From positions 1 through 64,000 of the forward strand of contig PKUJ01000024.1 of the NCBI GenBank assembly GCA_002869565.1: DNA of 64,000 nucleotides. The letters run 5' to 3'. How positions within the stretch are numbered: position 1 is the stretch's first letter; the number at the start of each line of letters is the position of its first letter. The translations under genes were made by a program, and so were the position numbers. The notes beneath the pieces are model-generated. The model saw only the letters and a list, made by a program, of their open reading frames with translations. It had not been told where the DNA came from and did no database searches. The stretch is from Arcobacter sp. (lineage in GTDB: Bacteria; Campylobacterota; Campylobacteria; Campylobacterales; Arcobacteraceae). Below are positions 33,453-42,526 of the stretch, one piece after another.

Positions 33453-34034
33453 ATGAAAAATGTATTGATATTAAATGGACATCAGTTTTATAAAGATGTG
33501 GCAGAAGGTAATTTAACTAATAGTTTTATAAATAAAGCAAATGATTTTTTTCTTAAAAATGGTTTTGAAGTTAAAAACACACATATTGAAAATGGCTATG
33601 ATATAAAAGAAGAGGTAGAGAAGTTTCAATGGGCTGATTATGTTTTACTTCAATACCCAGTTTATTGGATGGGTGTTCCTTGGATAACAAAAAAATACTT
33701 TGATGAAACGTTCACTCAAGGTGTTCATTATTTGAGTGATGGAAGAAGTAGAGATGATGCTTCAAAATTATATGGAAGTGGTGGATTGATGCAAGGTAAA
33801 AAATATATGCTTTCACTAACTTATAACTGTCCTGAGTCTGCATTTAATAATAAAGATAGTTTATTTGATGGCTTGTCTCTCGATGAAGCTCATGTTGCAG
33901 TTCATAAAACTTTTCAATTTTGTGGATTAGAACCTCTTGAGACTTATGCCGTGCATGACATTTTTAAAGGTGATTTAAATTTAGATGCAGAATTAGAAAA
34001 ATTTGAAAAAGTTTTAACTAAGAATTTTTTATAA
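33453..34034 (+). CDS. NAD(P)H quinone oxidoreductase, MdaB-like
   Basis: 193 residues, flavodoxin fold. Conserved MdaB features: VLILNGHQFYKDVAEGNLTNS, the WADYVLLQYPVYWMGVPWITKKY loop that binds the flavin, and GSGGLMQGKKYMLSLTYNCPESAF. MdaB reduces quinones by two electrons, protecting against redox cycling. First gene of the operon, ribosome site AAAGGAAAAT. It has a paralogue in this window at 58.9-59.5 kb, which is under a different regulator. Confidence 0.9.
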   Translation: MKNVLILNGHQFYKDVAEGNLTNSFINKANDFFLKNGFEVKNTHIENGYDIKEEVEKFQWADYVLLQYPVYWMGVPWITKKYFDETFTQGVHYLSDGRSRDDASKLYGSGGLMQGKKYMLSLTYNCPESAFNNKDSLFDGLSLDEAHVAVHKTFQFCGLEPLETYAVHDIFKGDLNLDAELEKFEKVLTKNFL

Positions 34035-34049
34035 AATTAGGGAATATTT

Positions 34050-34799
34050 GTGAACGAGATTATAAAACAATTAAGTAATAGAAAATCAATAAGACAATTT
34101 ACAGGTGAAAGTGTAAGTCAAGAAGACCTTGACATTATTATAAAAATAGCACAAAGATGTCCCACTTCTATAAATGGACAACAAATATCTTTGGTTTATA
34201 CAAGAGATAAAGATAAGATAAAACAAATAGCAGAACTTTGTGGTGGACAACAACAAGTGGCAACAGCTGATGTTTTTATTTTTATATGTGTTGATTTCAA
34301 TAGAACTATTTTTGCAGTTGAACAAGCTGGAGAAGAACATCAAATAGATAAATCAGCTGAGGGTGTACTTGTAGGTGCCGTTGATGCTGGAATTATGTTA
34401 AATGCTATTCAAATAAGTGCAGAATCTCTTGGTTATGGAACAACTGCAATTGGTGCTGTTAGAAATCAACCAGCTGCTATAATTGAGTTATTAGGACTTC
34501 CACCAAAAACATTTCCAATCGTAGGAACTACTATTGGAGTACCTACAAAAGAAGCAAAAGATGCACCACTTAAACCTAGAATTCCAATTGAAAGTTTTGC
34601 CTTTGAAGATAAATATGATGACAAAAAAGTAAAAGATGGTGTTTTATTATATGAAAAACAGATGAAAAAATTCAGAGTTGATCATAATATGAACTATTTA
34701 CAATCTTATTGTGAACAAACAGCAAATTATTATAAAAATATATATTTTAGAAAAATTGAAGAAAACTATACAAAACAAGGTTTTGTATTTAAAGACTAA
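34050..34799 (+). CDS. NADPH-dependent nitro/flavin reductase, NfsA-like
   Basis: 249 residues, start GTG. SNRKSIRQF at the N-terminus is the FMN-phosphate site, with RCPTSINGQQ and the later AESLGYGTTAIGAVRNQP and GVPTKEAKDAPLKPRIP, typical of the NfsA/FRP group. It reduces nitroaromatics, quinones or flavins with NADPH. It lies 15 bases after the MdaB-like gene, which supports an operon for reduction of electrophilic aromatic compounds. Confidence 0.88.
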   Translation: MNEIIKQLSNRKSIRQFTGESVSQEDLDIIIKIAQRCPTSINGQQISLVYTRDKDKIKQIAELCGGQQQVATADVFIFICVDFNRTIFAVEQAGEEHQIDKSAEGVLVGAVDAGIMLNAIQISAESLGYGTTAIGAVRNQPAAIIELLGLPPKTFPIVGTTIGVPTKEAKDAPLKPRIPIESFAFEDKYDDKKVKDGVLLYEKQMKKFRVDHNMNYLQSYCEQTANYYKNIYFRKIEENYTKQGFVFKD

Positions 34800-34813
34800 T
34801 AAAAGGAAATATC

Positions 34814-35110
34814 ATGAAAAATATAGTAATCGTAGCAACAGTTAAAATAAAAGATGAATTTAAAAGTGAAGTTTATAGTGAACTTTTAAAATTACACGAA
34901 GCAACTCATAAACATGATGAGGGTTGTATTCAGTACGATTTACATAAAAACTTAGATGATGAAAATAGTTTTACTTTTGTAGAAACTTGGCAAAATTTAA
35001 AACTTTTGGATGAGCATATGAAAAAAGAGCATTTTTTACAATTTGCTCAATCTGTAGATGGTAAATTAGAAAGTATGGATATACAAAAATTAGAAAAAGT
35101 AGAAGATTAA
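34814..35110 (+). CDS. Antibiotic biosynthesis monooxygenase-like protein A
   Basis: 98 residues, a dimeric ferredoxin-like ABM fold: VIVATVKIKDEFKSEVYSELLKLHEATHKHDEGCIQYDLHKNLDDENSFTF, then VETWQNLKLLDEHMKKEHFLQF. The family includes quinol monooxygenases such as YgiN, which pairs with MdaB in E. coli. That known pairing fits this operon. Ribosome site AAAAGGAAATATC. The next gene encodes a divergent paralogue. Confidence 0.85.
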   Translation: MKNIVIVATVKIKDEFKSEVYSELLKLHEATHKHDEGCIQYDLHKNLDDENSFTFVETWQNLKLLDEHMKKEHFLQFAQSVDGKLESMDIQKLEKVED

Positions 35111-35111
35111 T

Positions 35112-35414
35112 ATGATTATTGCAATTGTAAAAGCAAAAATAAAAAATAATAAACATGATGAGCTAAGAAAAATAGCAAATATTTTGCAGTATGAATATGC
35201 AGTAAAAGAAGAAGGTTGTGAACAATATGAATCATTTATTGATGGTGATACTTTTATCACTATTGAAAGATGGAGCTCTCAAGAATTACTTGATTTACAC
35301 CTTGAAGCCCAGCATGTAAAAATTTATGTGCCTAAGTTAAGAGAGTGTGTTGTTGATGAAACATTTGATGTTCAATTTATAAAAAGTGATGATGTTTCTT
35401 TCGTAAAAATATAA
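35112..35414 (+). CDS. Antibiotic biosynthesis monooxygenase-like protein B
   Basis: 100 residues, same fold as the preceding protein (IAIVKAKIKNNKHDELRKIANILQYEYAVKEEGCEQYESFIDGDTFITIERW) but with a longer C-terminal tail and low identity. The start codon follows the previous stop by one base (TAATATG), so translation is coupled. The two may form a heterodimer. Confidence 0.82.
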   Translation: MIIAIVKAKIKNNKHDELRKIANILQYEYAVKEEGCEQYESFIDGDTFITIERWSSQELLDLHLEAQHVKIYVPKLRECVVDETFDVQFIKSDDVSFVKI

Positions 35415-35433
35415 AAAGATTTAAAGGAAATTT

Positions 35434-36462
35434 ATGAGCTTACTATTTACAGAAGGTCAAATAGGGAATTTGAAATTAAAAAATAGAATAGTTATGCCTC
35501 CTATGTGTATGTATTCAAGTGATAATAGTGGTGAATTAAAAACTTTTCACAAAGGGCATTATTTAGCAAGAGCTATTGGTGGTATTGGTCTTATTATTTT
35601 TGAAGCAACAGCAATTGAGCCAAGAGGAAGAATATCTGCAAATGATTTAGGTCTTTGGCATGATTCTTTAATTGAAGCACATAAAATATTAAATGAACAA
35701 ATTCATTCATTTGGGGCAAAAACAGCTATCCAACTTGCCCATGCAGGTAGAAAATGTAATGTTGAAGATGAAACTCCTATTGCACCAAGTGCAATTGCCT
35801 TTAGTGATAATAAACCTTTTAAAATGCCAAAAGCTGCAACATTAGAAGATATAAAAAATATAAAAGAGTTATTTGTAAATGCAGCACTTAGAGCAAAAGA
35901 AGCTAACTATGATGCAATTGAACTTCATGGTGCACATGGATACTTTTTATGTGAATTTTTATCACCATTAAGTAACTTAAGAGATGATATTTATGGTGGA
36001 AGTTTAGAAAATAGATGTAGATTACTTTTAGAAACAGCAAAAGAGATTAAAGAAAAAGTTGATTTGACTTTGATTGTAAGAATTAGTGCTGATGAATGGA
36101 TGAATGAAGGTTGGAATATAGAAGACTCAATTTATTTGTCAAAAGAGCTTGAAAAAGTAGGAGTTGATTCTATACATGTTTCATCTGGTGGAAATCAAGA
36201 AAAACCAAATAAACCAATAGAATTAAAACCTATGTATCAAGCTGATTTTGCAAAAGAGATAAAAGAAGATGTAAATATTCCTGTAATTGCTGTTGGACTA
36301 ATTACAACAGCACAAGAAGGTGAAAAACTTTTAGAAGAAAAGTATTGTGATTTTGTTGCATATGGAAGAGAATTATTACGTTCTCCTAATTTTGCATTTC
36401 TTGCAGCAAATGAATTTAATAAAAAAGAGTTAATAAACTCTTCATATATGAGGGCATTTTAG
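35434..36462 (+). CDS. Old yellow enzyme family NADPH:flavin oxidoreductase (YqjM/NamA-like)
   Basis: 342 residues, TIM barrel with FMN. YqjM-class marks are present: MPPMCMYSS with the redox-tuning cysteine, AIQLAHAGRK, ELHGAHGYFLCEFLSPLSNLRDDIYGGSLENRCR and the C-terminal VAYGRELLRSPNF. It reduces activated C=C bonds of enals, enones and nitro compounds. Its TAG stop overlaps the GTG start of the exporter gene. Electrophile detoxification fits the operon. Confidence 0.92.
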   Translation: MSLLFTEGQIGNLKLKNRIVMPPMCMYSSDNSGELKTFHKGHYLARAIGGIGLIIFEATAIEPRGRISANDLGLWHDSLIEAHKILNEQIHSFGAKTAIQLAHAGRKCNVEDETPIAPSAIAFSDNKPFKMPKAATLEDIKNIKELFVNAALRAKEANYDAIELHGAHGYFLCEFLSPLSNLRDDIYGGSLENRCRLLLETAKEIKEKVDLTLIVRISADEWMNEGWNIEDSIYLSKELEKVGVDSIHVSSGGNQEKPNKPIELKPMYQADFAKEIKEDVNIPVIAVGLITTAQEGEKLLEEKYCDFVAYGRELLRSPNFAFLAANEFNKKELINSSYMRAF

Positions 36463-37397
36463 TGAATAAAGAAGAAAATAAAACCAAATATTTTATTGCA
36501 ATGTTAGTTGCAATGCTAATTTGGGGTGTAGCTTGGACTTCAGGAAAAGCAGCAGTTGAACACTCTAATATACAAGTATCATCTTTTTGGAGGTATGTAA
36601 TATGTTCTATTGGAATGATTCCTGTTATTTTATATATGAATAAATCAGTGAAAACTGATATAGTTGGATATTTTTATATGATACTTGCAGGATTATTAAG
36701 TGCAGCTTTTAGTTATCTTTTTTTTGCAGGACTTTCACATGGAGAAGCGGGATATGGTGGAACTATGGTTACCTCTTTATCTCCTTTGTTTACATATTTT
36801 TTATCTATAATGATTTTTAATACAAAAGTAACGGTAAAACAAATGCTTGCATTAGGTATTGGTATTTTTGGAGCACTAATATTACTTAAAATACCAATGG
36901 AAGGTTTAGGTTTTTTAAGCCTTAACAGCATATATTTTTTAGTATGTGCTTTTGTATGGTCAATGGTAACAGTTATAACTCAAAAAGTATCAAAAAGAGT
37001 TGACCCTATGTTTTATACACTTGTGGTTTTTAGTGTAACGGCATTTGTTAATATGTTTATTGCCTTACCATACCATCCTTTTGCTTTTAATTCGTATGAT
37101 TCTGTATTTTGGTTAAATATTTTATTTGTAGGGCTTTTATCTGGAACATTTTCAACAGCAATATTTTTTGTTTCTGCAAGTAAAATAGGTGCTCATAATG
37201 CAGGAGTATTTATGTTTATAGTACCAGTTGGAGCAATTGTATCAAGTTATTTTGCATATGGTGAAAATATTGCTTTATCCACAGTAATAGGTTGTTTACT
37301 TACTTTTGTTGCTGTTGTATTATTTAATCAAAAAAGTAAACTAGAAAAATTAAAACTTAAAGAGATGAAATTATTAAATAAAGTAAAAGGATTATAA
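36462..37397 (+). CDS. DMT-superfamily (EamA) transporter
   Basis: 311 residues, ten predicted membrane segments in two EamA repeats (MLVAMLIWGVAWTSGKAA start; second repeat around VCAFVWSMVTVITQKVSKR). Start GTG overlaps the preceding stop by one base, and its stop overlaps the next ATG (TAATG). It probably exports a metabolite or toxic product linked to the operon; substrate unknown. The C-terminus is lysine-rich. Confidence 0.87.
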   Translation: MNKEENKTKYFIAMLVAMLIWGVAWTSGKAAVEHSNIQVSSFWRYVICSIGMIPVILYMNKSVKTDIVGYFYMILAGLLSAAFSYLFFAGLSHGEAGYGGTMVTSLSPLFTYFLSIMIFNTKVTVKQMLALGIGIFGALILLKIPMEGLGFLSLNSIYFLVCAFVWSMVTVITQKVSKRVDPMFYTLVVFSVTAFVNMFIALPYHPFAFNSYDSVFWLNILFVGLLSGTFSTAIFFVSASKIGAHNAGVFMFIVPVGAIVSSYFAYGENIALSTVIGCLLTFVAVVLFNQKSKLEKLKLKEMKLLNKVKGL

Positions 37398-38530
37398 TGC
37401 AGTTTTCATATATAAACCCAACTCGAATAGAGTTTGGACAAGGTAAAATAAAAAAAATAATAGAATTAGTTTCTAAAGAGGATAGAGTTTTATTCCTCTA
37501 TGGTGGAGGGAGTATCAAAAATAATGGTGTATATGATCAAGTAAAAGATACACTATCAAATCATACTTGGTTTGAGTTTGGTGGAATTGAACCAAATCCT
37601 AAAAAAGAGACTTTAGATAAAGCTATTGCATACGGTAGAGAAAATAAAGTCGATTTTATCTTAGCTGTTGGTGGTGGTTCAGTTATAGATGGTGCAAAAT
37701 ATGTAGCAAATGCATTTTTTTATGATGGAGATGGTTGGGATTTACTTGAAGGTAAATATACACCTACTAAAGCCTTGAAAATTGGTGCAATTTTAACTTT
37801 AGCAGCAACGGGTAGTGAATCAAATACAGGTTCTGTAATTACAAAAAAAGAGACAAATGAGAAAAGATTTTTTCATTCACCTTTTTCTTACCCTCAATTT
37901 GCAATATTAGATCCAGATGTTTTAAAAAGTTTAGATGAAAGACAACTTGTAAATGGTGTTGTTGATGCTTTTGTTCATACTTGTGAACAGTATTTAACAC
38001 AAAACCATGGCGCTTTAGCACAGGATTATTATAGTGAAGGACTTTTACGAGCATTGATTAAATTGGCTGATACTTTTGATAAAAGAGATGACCTTTGGTA
38101 TGCAAATCTTATGTGGATTGCTAATCAGGCTTTAAATGGGATTCTTGGACTTGGAGTACCACAAGATTGGGCAACACATTTTATAGGTCACGAGTTAAGT
38201 GGATTATATGGAATTGATCATGCTAGGACTTTAGCAATAATTCAACCAAATCTACTTACAATACTAGTTGATGAAAAAGAAGAAAAACTTTTACAAATGG
38301 GACAAAATGTATTTGGATTAGATACTAGTAATCCTTTAGATGTTGTTGAAAAAATAAGAGCTTTATATGCATCATTGAATATAGATTTAAAAATTTCTTC
38401 ATATACAGATGATAAAGAGATTATAGAAAAAGTTACATCACTTTTAGAAAAACATGGTTTTACACAATTTGGTGATAGAGGTACAGTAAATAAAGCTGTA
38501 GTAGTTAAAATATTAGAAAAATCAATTTAA
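37397..38530 (+). CDS. Iron-containing alcohol dehydrogenase (YqhD/BDH-like)
   Basis: 377 residues. The NADP-binding GGGSVIDGAKYVANAF and the metal-binding histidines in VVDAFVHTCEQYL, HFIGHELSGLYGIDHARTLAI (HxxxH...H) match YqhD/butanol dehydrogenase proteins that reduce reactive aldehydes with NADPH. Its start codon overlaps the transporter stop by one base. Aldehyde reduction would complement the enone and quinone reductases encoded upstream. Confidence 0.9.
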   Translation: MQFSYINPTRIEFGQGKIKKIIELVSKEDRVLFLYGGGSIKNNGVYDQVKDTLSNHTWFEFGGIEPNPKKETLDKAIAYGRENKVDFILAVGGGSVIDGAKYVANAFFYDGDGWDLLEGKYTPTKALKIGAILTLAATGSESNTGSVITKKETNEKRFFHSPFSYPQFAILDPDVLKSLDERQLVNGVVDAFVHTCEQYLTQNHGALAQDYYSEGLLRALIKLADTFDKRDDLWYANLMWIANQALNGILGLGVPQDWATHFIGHELSGLYGIDHARTLAIIQPNLLTILVDEKEEKLLQMGQNVFGLDTSNPLDVVEKIRALYASLNIDLKISSYTDDKEIIEKVTSLLEKHGFTQFGDRGTVNKAVVVKILEKSI

Positions 38531-38540
38531 AAGGAATATT

Positions 38541-39170
38541 ATGGAAAAAAAATTTATGGATGCTATGGATTTTAGACATGCGTGTAAAGTGTTTGATGAT
38601 ACAAAAAAAATTAGTGATGAAGATATGAATTTTGTACTTGAAGCTGGAAGAAAATCTCCAAGTTCATTTGGTATGGAAGCTTGGAAATTTTTAGTTATTA
38701 CAAATGAGGATTTAAAAGCTAGACTTAAACCTGTATGCTGGGATCAACCTCAAATTACTACTTGTTCTCATTTAGTTATTGTTTTAGCAGGTATTGATGG
38801 TGTTAAACCAGAAAGTGGTATTCCAAAAGCAAGATTTGAAAGACGAGAAATGCCTCAAGAAAAACTTGATTTTTATTTAGGATTATATGCTGGTCATTTA
38901 GATAATACTTTATCAAGTGATGAAAATATATATTCATGGACTGCAAGACAAACATTTATAGCAGCTGGAAATATGATGACAGCAGCTGCCATAAAAGGGA
39001 TAGATTCTTGTCCTATTGAAGGATTTGATAAAAATAAAGTTGAAGAAATTTTAGGACTTGATAAAACAAAATGGCAACTTTCAATTGTACTTCCATTTGG
39101 ATATAGAATAAATGAACAATCATCTCAATTACGCGTTCCTTTTGAAGAGGTAGTTGAATTTATCAAATAA
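38541..39170 (+). CDS. NAD(P)H nitroreductase, NfsB-like
   Basis: 209 residues. FRHACKVFDDTKKIS at the N-terminus, RKSPSSFGMEAWKFLVI and the C-terminal LPFGYRINEQSSQLRVPFEEVVEFIK are typical of NfsB/NfnB oxygen-insensitive nitroreductases with FMN. It ends the operon and is followed by a hairpin. Ribosome site AAAAGGAATATT. A second nitroreductase lies in the same operon but belongs to the NfsA group. Confidence 0.88.
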   Translation: MEKKFMDAMDFRHACKVFDDTKKISDEDMNFVLEAGRKSPSSFGMEAWKFLVITNEDLKARLKPVCWDQPQITTCSHLVIVLAGIDGVKPESGIPKARFERREMPQEKLDFYLGLYAGHLDNTLSSDENIYSWTARQTFIAAGNMMTAAAIKGIDSCPIEGFDKNKVEEILGLDKTKWQLSIVLPFGYRINEQSSQLRVPFEEVVEFIK

Positions 39171-39190
39171 AAGCCAGTTTTACTGGCTTT
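39170..39190 (+). terminator. Hairpin at the end of the eight-gene operon
   Basis: AAAGCCAGT (39170-39178), loop TTT, ACTGGCTTT (39182-39190). The stem is perfect but the T-run is short (TTTAT), so termination may be partial. Confidence 0.6.
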
Positions 39191-39216
39191 ATAATAAATT
39201 AAAGGTAAAAAATATT

Positions 39217-39414
39217 TTGAAAGAGAACAGTTTAGAAAAAGAAGCCTATAAATTAAGATATGAGTTTTACAATCTTTATATAAATAAAGAGAATAAATGG
39301 AATGAAAAATATAAAAATCATCATTTATATAAAATTGTTGTTGAGAGTTTTAACTATAGGTTTTCTGAGATTGGCGTAGAAATGCCAAAGCTATTGGAAA
39401 AGATAAAAGCGTAA
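39217..39414 (+). CDS. Small charged hypothetical protein
   Basis: About 65 residues from a TTG with AAAGG 11 bases upstream. It is rich in lysine, glutamate and tyrosine (KEAYKLRYEFYNLYINKENKW) and probably helical. The frame is open upstream to an ATG at 39154, but that would overlap the nitroreductase gene and cross its terminator. No family recognised. Confidence 0.5.
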   Translation: MKENSLEKEAYKLRYEFYNLYINKENKWNEKYKNHHLYKIVVESFNYRFSEIGVEMPKLLEKIKA

Positions 39415-39421
39415 ATTTTTT

Positions 39422-39874
39422 TTATATTTCTAAGAAAAATCTCTTTTTACTTTTAGAATTAGCACCAATTTTATTATAAAATTTGATTGCATTTTCATTA
39501 AAACTTGGTGTTTGCCATTGGATTTGATTACATCCTAGTTTTTTTGCTTCTTCTTTTATATTATTCATTAATTGAGCTCCAAGCCCAAGCTTTCGAAATT
39601 CTTCTTCAATAAAAAGACAATCTAAGTATAAATAAAAGTTCACATCCCAAGTAGAAAATTGTTTGAGATATGTAGTATATGCAATTATTTTATTATCTAT
39701 TTCTATAACTAAACAATTTAAAATTTTTTCATCAAATAAGTATTTTTTTAAACTTTGTTTTTTATTTTCTGCGATAAAATCACTCTTTTCATATAAAGCA
39801 TGTTTTTGAAATAAAGTTAATAGCACTTCAATATCGTCTAGTTTCGCTTTTCTAATAATATATTCTTTTTTCAT
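39422..39874 (-). CDS. GNAT family N-acetyltransferase
   Basis: About 150 residues starting MKKEYIIRKAKLDDIEVLL at ATG 39874, one base after the stop of the rhodanese gene (TAATATG); a longer frame to 39955 would overlap it. Motif A is LFIEEEFRKLGLGAQLMNNIKEEAKKLG and the C-terminus has ENAIKFYNKIGA. It resembles diamine/aminoglycoside-type small GNAT enzymes; substrate unknown. Coupled to the rhodanese gene. Confidence 0.85.
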   Translation of the reverse strand: MKKEYIIRKAKLDDIEVLLTLFQKHALYEKSDFIAENKKQSLKKYLFDEKILNCLVIEIDNKIIAYTTYLKQFSTWDVNFYLYLDCLFIEEEFRKLGLGAQLMNNIKEEAKKLGCNQIQWQTPSFNENAIKFYNKIGANSKSKKRFFLEI

Positions 39875-39875
39875 A

Positions 39876-40259
39876 TTAGCATCCGCAATTAATGTTTGTA
39901 CCTTTTTTAATTGACGTTTCATATCCATCTCTTTTCCACCAATCAAGACCGCCAAGTAGTTCTTTTGTTTTAAATCCTAGTTTTGTCATATTTAAAGCAC
40001 CTTTTGTAGAAGCATTACATCCAATCCCATCACAATAACATACATATAAATACTCTTTATCTAAGTTTTTTGTAGTTTGTTCATCCATTGTTCTATGGGG
40101 AATGTTAATAGCACTTGGAATATGTTCATGATTGTAAGCATCAATTGATCGGGCATCAATTACAATTACCTTTTCTTTATTTTTCAAAGATTCACTTAAA
40201 TCCCACGAGTCTATTTCATATTTTAATTTGTCTTCATAATATTGTATTTGCTTTTCCAT
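39876..40259 (-). CDS. Rhodanese-like protein
   Basis: 127 residues with a single rhodanese domain: VIVIDARSIDAYNHEHIPSAINIPH (CH2A-like), then the active-site strand YLYVCYCDGIGCNASTKGA, where CDGIGC provides the catalytic cysteine, and the final GGLDWWKRDGY. It transfers sulfane sulfur in the cytoplasm. The active-site loop departs from the usual CxxGxR form, so the natural acceptor may differ. The C-terminus ends NCGC. Confidence 0.85.
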   Translation of the reverse strand: MEKQIQYYEDKLKYEIDSWDLSESLKNKEKVIVIDARSIDAYNHEHIPSAINIPHRTMDEQTTKNLDKEYLYVCYCDGIGCNASTKGALNMTKLGFKTKELLGGLDWWKRDGYETSIKKGTNINCGC

Positions 40260-40371
40260 AATAATCTTCCTTTATGTTGATTTAGTATTTTAGCAATAAG
40301 AAAAATATATATCTACACATTTTATGCTTATAAAATTCTCTTTTCTTGCTTGTAATATTATTAAAATGTGA

Positions 40372-40377
40372 TAAAAT
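40372..40377 (+). promoter_or_regulatory. -10 element, leaderless arrangement for the AraC/GyrI gene
   Basis: TAAAAT ends seven bases before the ATG at 40385, and no Shine-Dalgarno is present, so the transcript probably begins at or next to the start codon. Confidence 0.45.
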
Positions 40378-40384
40378 ACTAATT

Positions 40385-41266
40385 ATGATTAAAAAAAGTA
40401 CAAATCTAAAACATAGTAAAATTGCTAATGATTTATTGAGTTATATTTTTGATAATATTGAAACAGATATTAATTTAGACCATTTATCAAATGAATTTCA
40501 AGTTAGCAAATTTCATCTTCATAGAGTATTTAAAGAACAAATAGGTAGTTCAATATATGATACTATAAAATCTGTGCGTTTACAAAAAGCTGCGAATATC
40601 TTGATTACTAATAAACAATCTACAATCACCGAGATATCAAATATGTGTGGTTATAGTTCTCAAACTTCATTTATTCGAGCTTTTAAACAAAAATTCAATC
40701 AAACACCAAAGTATTGGAGAAGAGGTGGATATAAAGAGCACGCAAGCGTGATATTAAATGATATATCTGAAGAAGTATCAAATATTGATTTTAACAGTTT
40801 AAAACAAGGATTGGTAAAAGTAAAGCCTAGAATGTCATATTATTTAAGACAAAAAGGTTATAGCTCAAATTATAAACAAATTTGGGAAAAACTTACAGCT
40901 TGGGTTTATACAAATAAGATTGAAGAGTATGAACAAATAGGTATATATCATGATAATCCAACTATTACTCCTTTGGACAAATGTGATTATGTTGCGTGTA
41001 TAGTTCCTAAAAATCAAGATGATAATTTGATTAACACAAATTTACCAAGTTTAGAGATACAAGAGTGCTTATGTATAACTTTTGAGATAGAAGGAAGTCA
41101 TTATGATATTCTAAAACTTATACAGTGGGTGTATCACCATTGGCTTCCAAATAGTGGATATGAAAAAATTACAATTCCCACATATATGATTTTTGATAAA
41201 AATGATATAAATAATGAAAAACCTATAGTAAAAGGTTTACTTCATGTTCCTATTAAATATGTTTAG
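40385..41266 (+). CDS. AraC-family regulator with GyrI-like effector domain
   Basis: About 293 residues from MIKKSTNLKHSKIAND. The AraC DNA-binding domain is N-terminal (about 20-110: LDHLSNEFQVSKFHLHRVFKEQIG and ITEISNMCGYSSQTSFIRAFKQKFNQTP), followed by a GyrI-like ligand domain (from about 135) ending in IPTYMIFDK...VKGLLHVPIKYV. This is the Rob/MarA-like order (DNA-binding first). Its 3' end overlaps the convergent MFS gene by 30 bases, which points to local control of that exporter. Confidence 0.87.
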   Translation: MIKKSTNLKHSKIANDLLSYIFDNIETDINLDHLSNEFQVSKFHLHRVFKEQIGSSIYDTIKSVRLQKAANILITNKQSTITEISNMCGYSSQTSFIRAFKQKFNQTPKYWRRGGYKEHASVILNDISEEVSNIDFNSLKQGLVKVKPRMSYYLRQKGYSSNYKQIWEKLTAWVYTNKIEEYEQIGIYHDNPTITPLDKCDYVACIVPKNQDDNLINTNLPSLEIQECLCITFEIEGSHYDILKLIQWVYHHWLPNSGYEKITIPTYMIFDKNDINNEKPIVKGLLHVPIKYV

Positions 41267-42397
41267 ACCACTTTTTATGTAGATTAACGAAAAAATCACT
41301 ATAGTAAAAAGTGAAATCCCTATAACTAAGAAAAAGTGTTGAACTCCAAAATAACTAACTACTGGATGAAATAGTATTGGTGAAAAGAACTGTCCTAGAA
41401 AAAGTGAACTAGTTAAATATCCTGATGACTTTACTCTTCTTTTAAATGTAGTTTTACTTAACATCCATGCTGTGATATTTGTCATCATAATACCTCCCCC
41501 GAAACCTAATATAGGAGTAGCAAAGTAGAATAAATATATATTCGTAACTAAACTTATTGCAGTGAACCCAATAGCTATTATAAATAATGAAAGGATATAA
41601 ATAGTAGAAAAAGAAAATTTTAATTTTAATTTTGAAAAACTTATTGCTCCAAAAGCATTGGAAAGAAAGGCAAGGGCGATAATAGAACCTGCCATTTTAC
41701 CACTACCACCGAAATGATCTATTATTAAAAAAGGTACTTGAGTAGGTAGAATAAAAAATATTAACATGTAAAAGAAACCAAGGAAATAAACACCTAATAG
41801 TTTTGTTGGTATAGTTGATTCATCTTCTTGGGGAATTTTATCTTTTGGCACTTCATATAAAAAATACAATGCCATAGGAAGAAGTAGGAAGCCAATAAAA
41901 TAAATACCAAAAGGTAATCTCCAAGAAATATCTGATAAAAATCCACCACCAAGTACAAATGAGACTCCACCTATAGCCATGAAAGCACTTTGATATCCCA
42001 TGAATTTGTGTCTTGCATGTTCATCAAAATAATGTCCAACAAGAGAAGTTGATACTATCATCAATGTAGCAATTGCAATACCAAATAGTGCTCTTGAAAT
42101 TAAAAATAGTTCTAATTCTTCTAAATATAGACCAGCTGTTCCAGTGATTGAAAATATACATAAAGCTATAATAGCAGATTTCTTTTTCCCAATTTTAAAT
42201 ACAATATGTCCTAATATTGGAGCTAGCATTGCAATCACAAGAGAAGGAAGTGTTAACATTAATCTTGAATAAAATTCTATATTTTCTATGTGTGAAAAAT
42301 AATCTTGAAACCTAGGAAGTGCAGTGACAATAGCTACATTTGACATAGTTGTAGTCATCGATAATAAGAGTAGGGTGAATATTGCAGTTCTTTTTAT
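41237..42397 (-). CDS. MFS transporter with non-canonical start
   Basis: About 386 residues, 12 predicted membrane segments; DHA1-like features GHIVFKIGKKKSA (motif A) and LISRALFGIAIATLMIVSTSLVGHYF. The first ATG (42358) would cut into membrane segment 1 and has no ribosome site. The frame is open upstream through KIKRTAIFTLLLLS, and AAAAGG lies seven bases before an ATA codon at 42397. So translation may start at ATA, or an original start was lost. Likely a drug or metabolite exporter. Confidence 0.75.
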   Translation of the reverse strand: MKRTAIFTLLLLSMTTTMSNVAIVTALPRFQDYFSHIENIEFYSRLMLTLPSLVIAMLAPILGHIVFKIGKKKSAIIALCIFSITGTAGLYLEELELFLISRALFGIAIATLMIVSTSLVGHYFDEHARHKFMGYQSAFMAIGGVSFVLGGGFLSDISWRLPFGIYFIGFLLLPMALYFLYEVPKDKIPQEDESTIPTKLLGVYFLGFFYMLIFFILPTQVPFLIIDHFGGSGKMAGSIIALAFLSNAFGAISFSKLKLKFSFSTIYILSLFIIAIGFTAISLVTNIYLFYFATPILGFGGGIMMTNITAWMLSKTTFKRRVKSSGYLTSSLFLGQFFSPILFHPVVSYFGVQHFFLVIGISLFTIVIFSLIYIKSGLNIFNRNMK

Positions 42398-42526
42398 TTT
42401 TAAGCCTTTTTATAAATTATTCAATGTTTATCTAATTTTAATTTGTAAAATTTTACTAAAATAAAGCTGTTATACTATGATATATAAAAATTATATATAT
42501 TTATAAAGTTTTAATAATTATTATAT

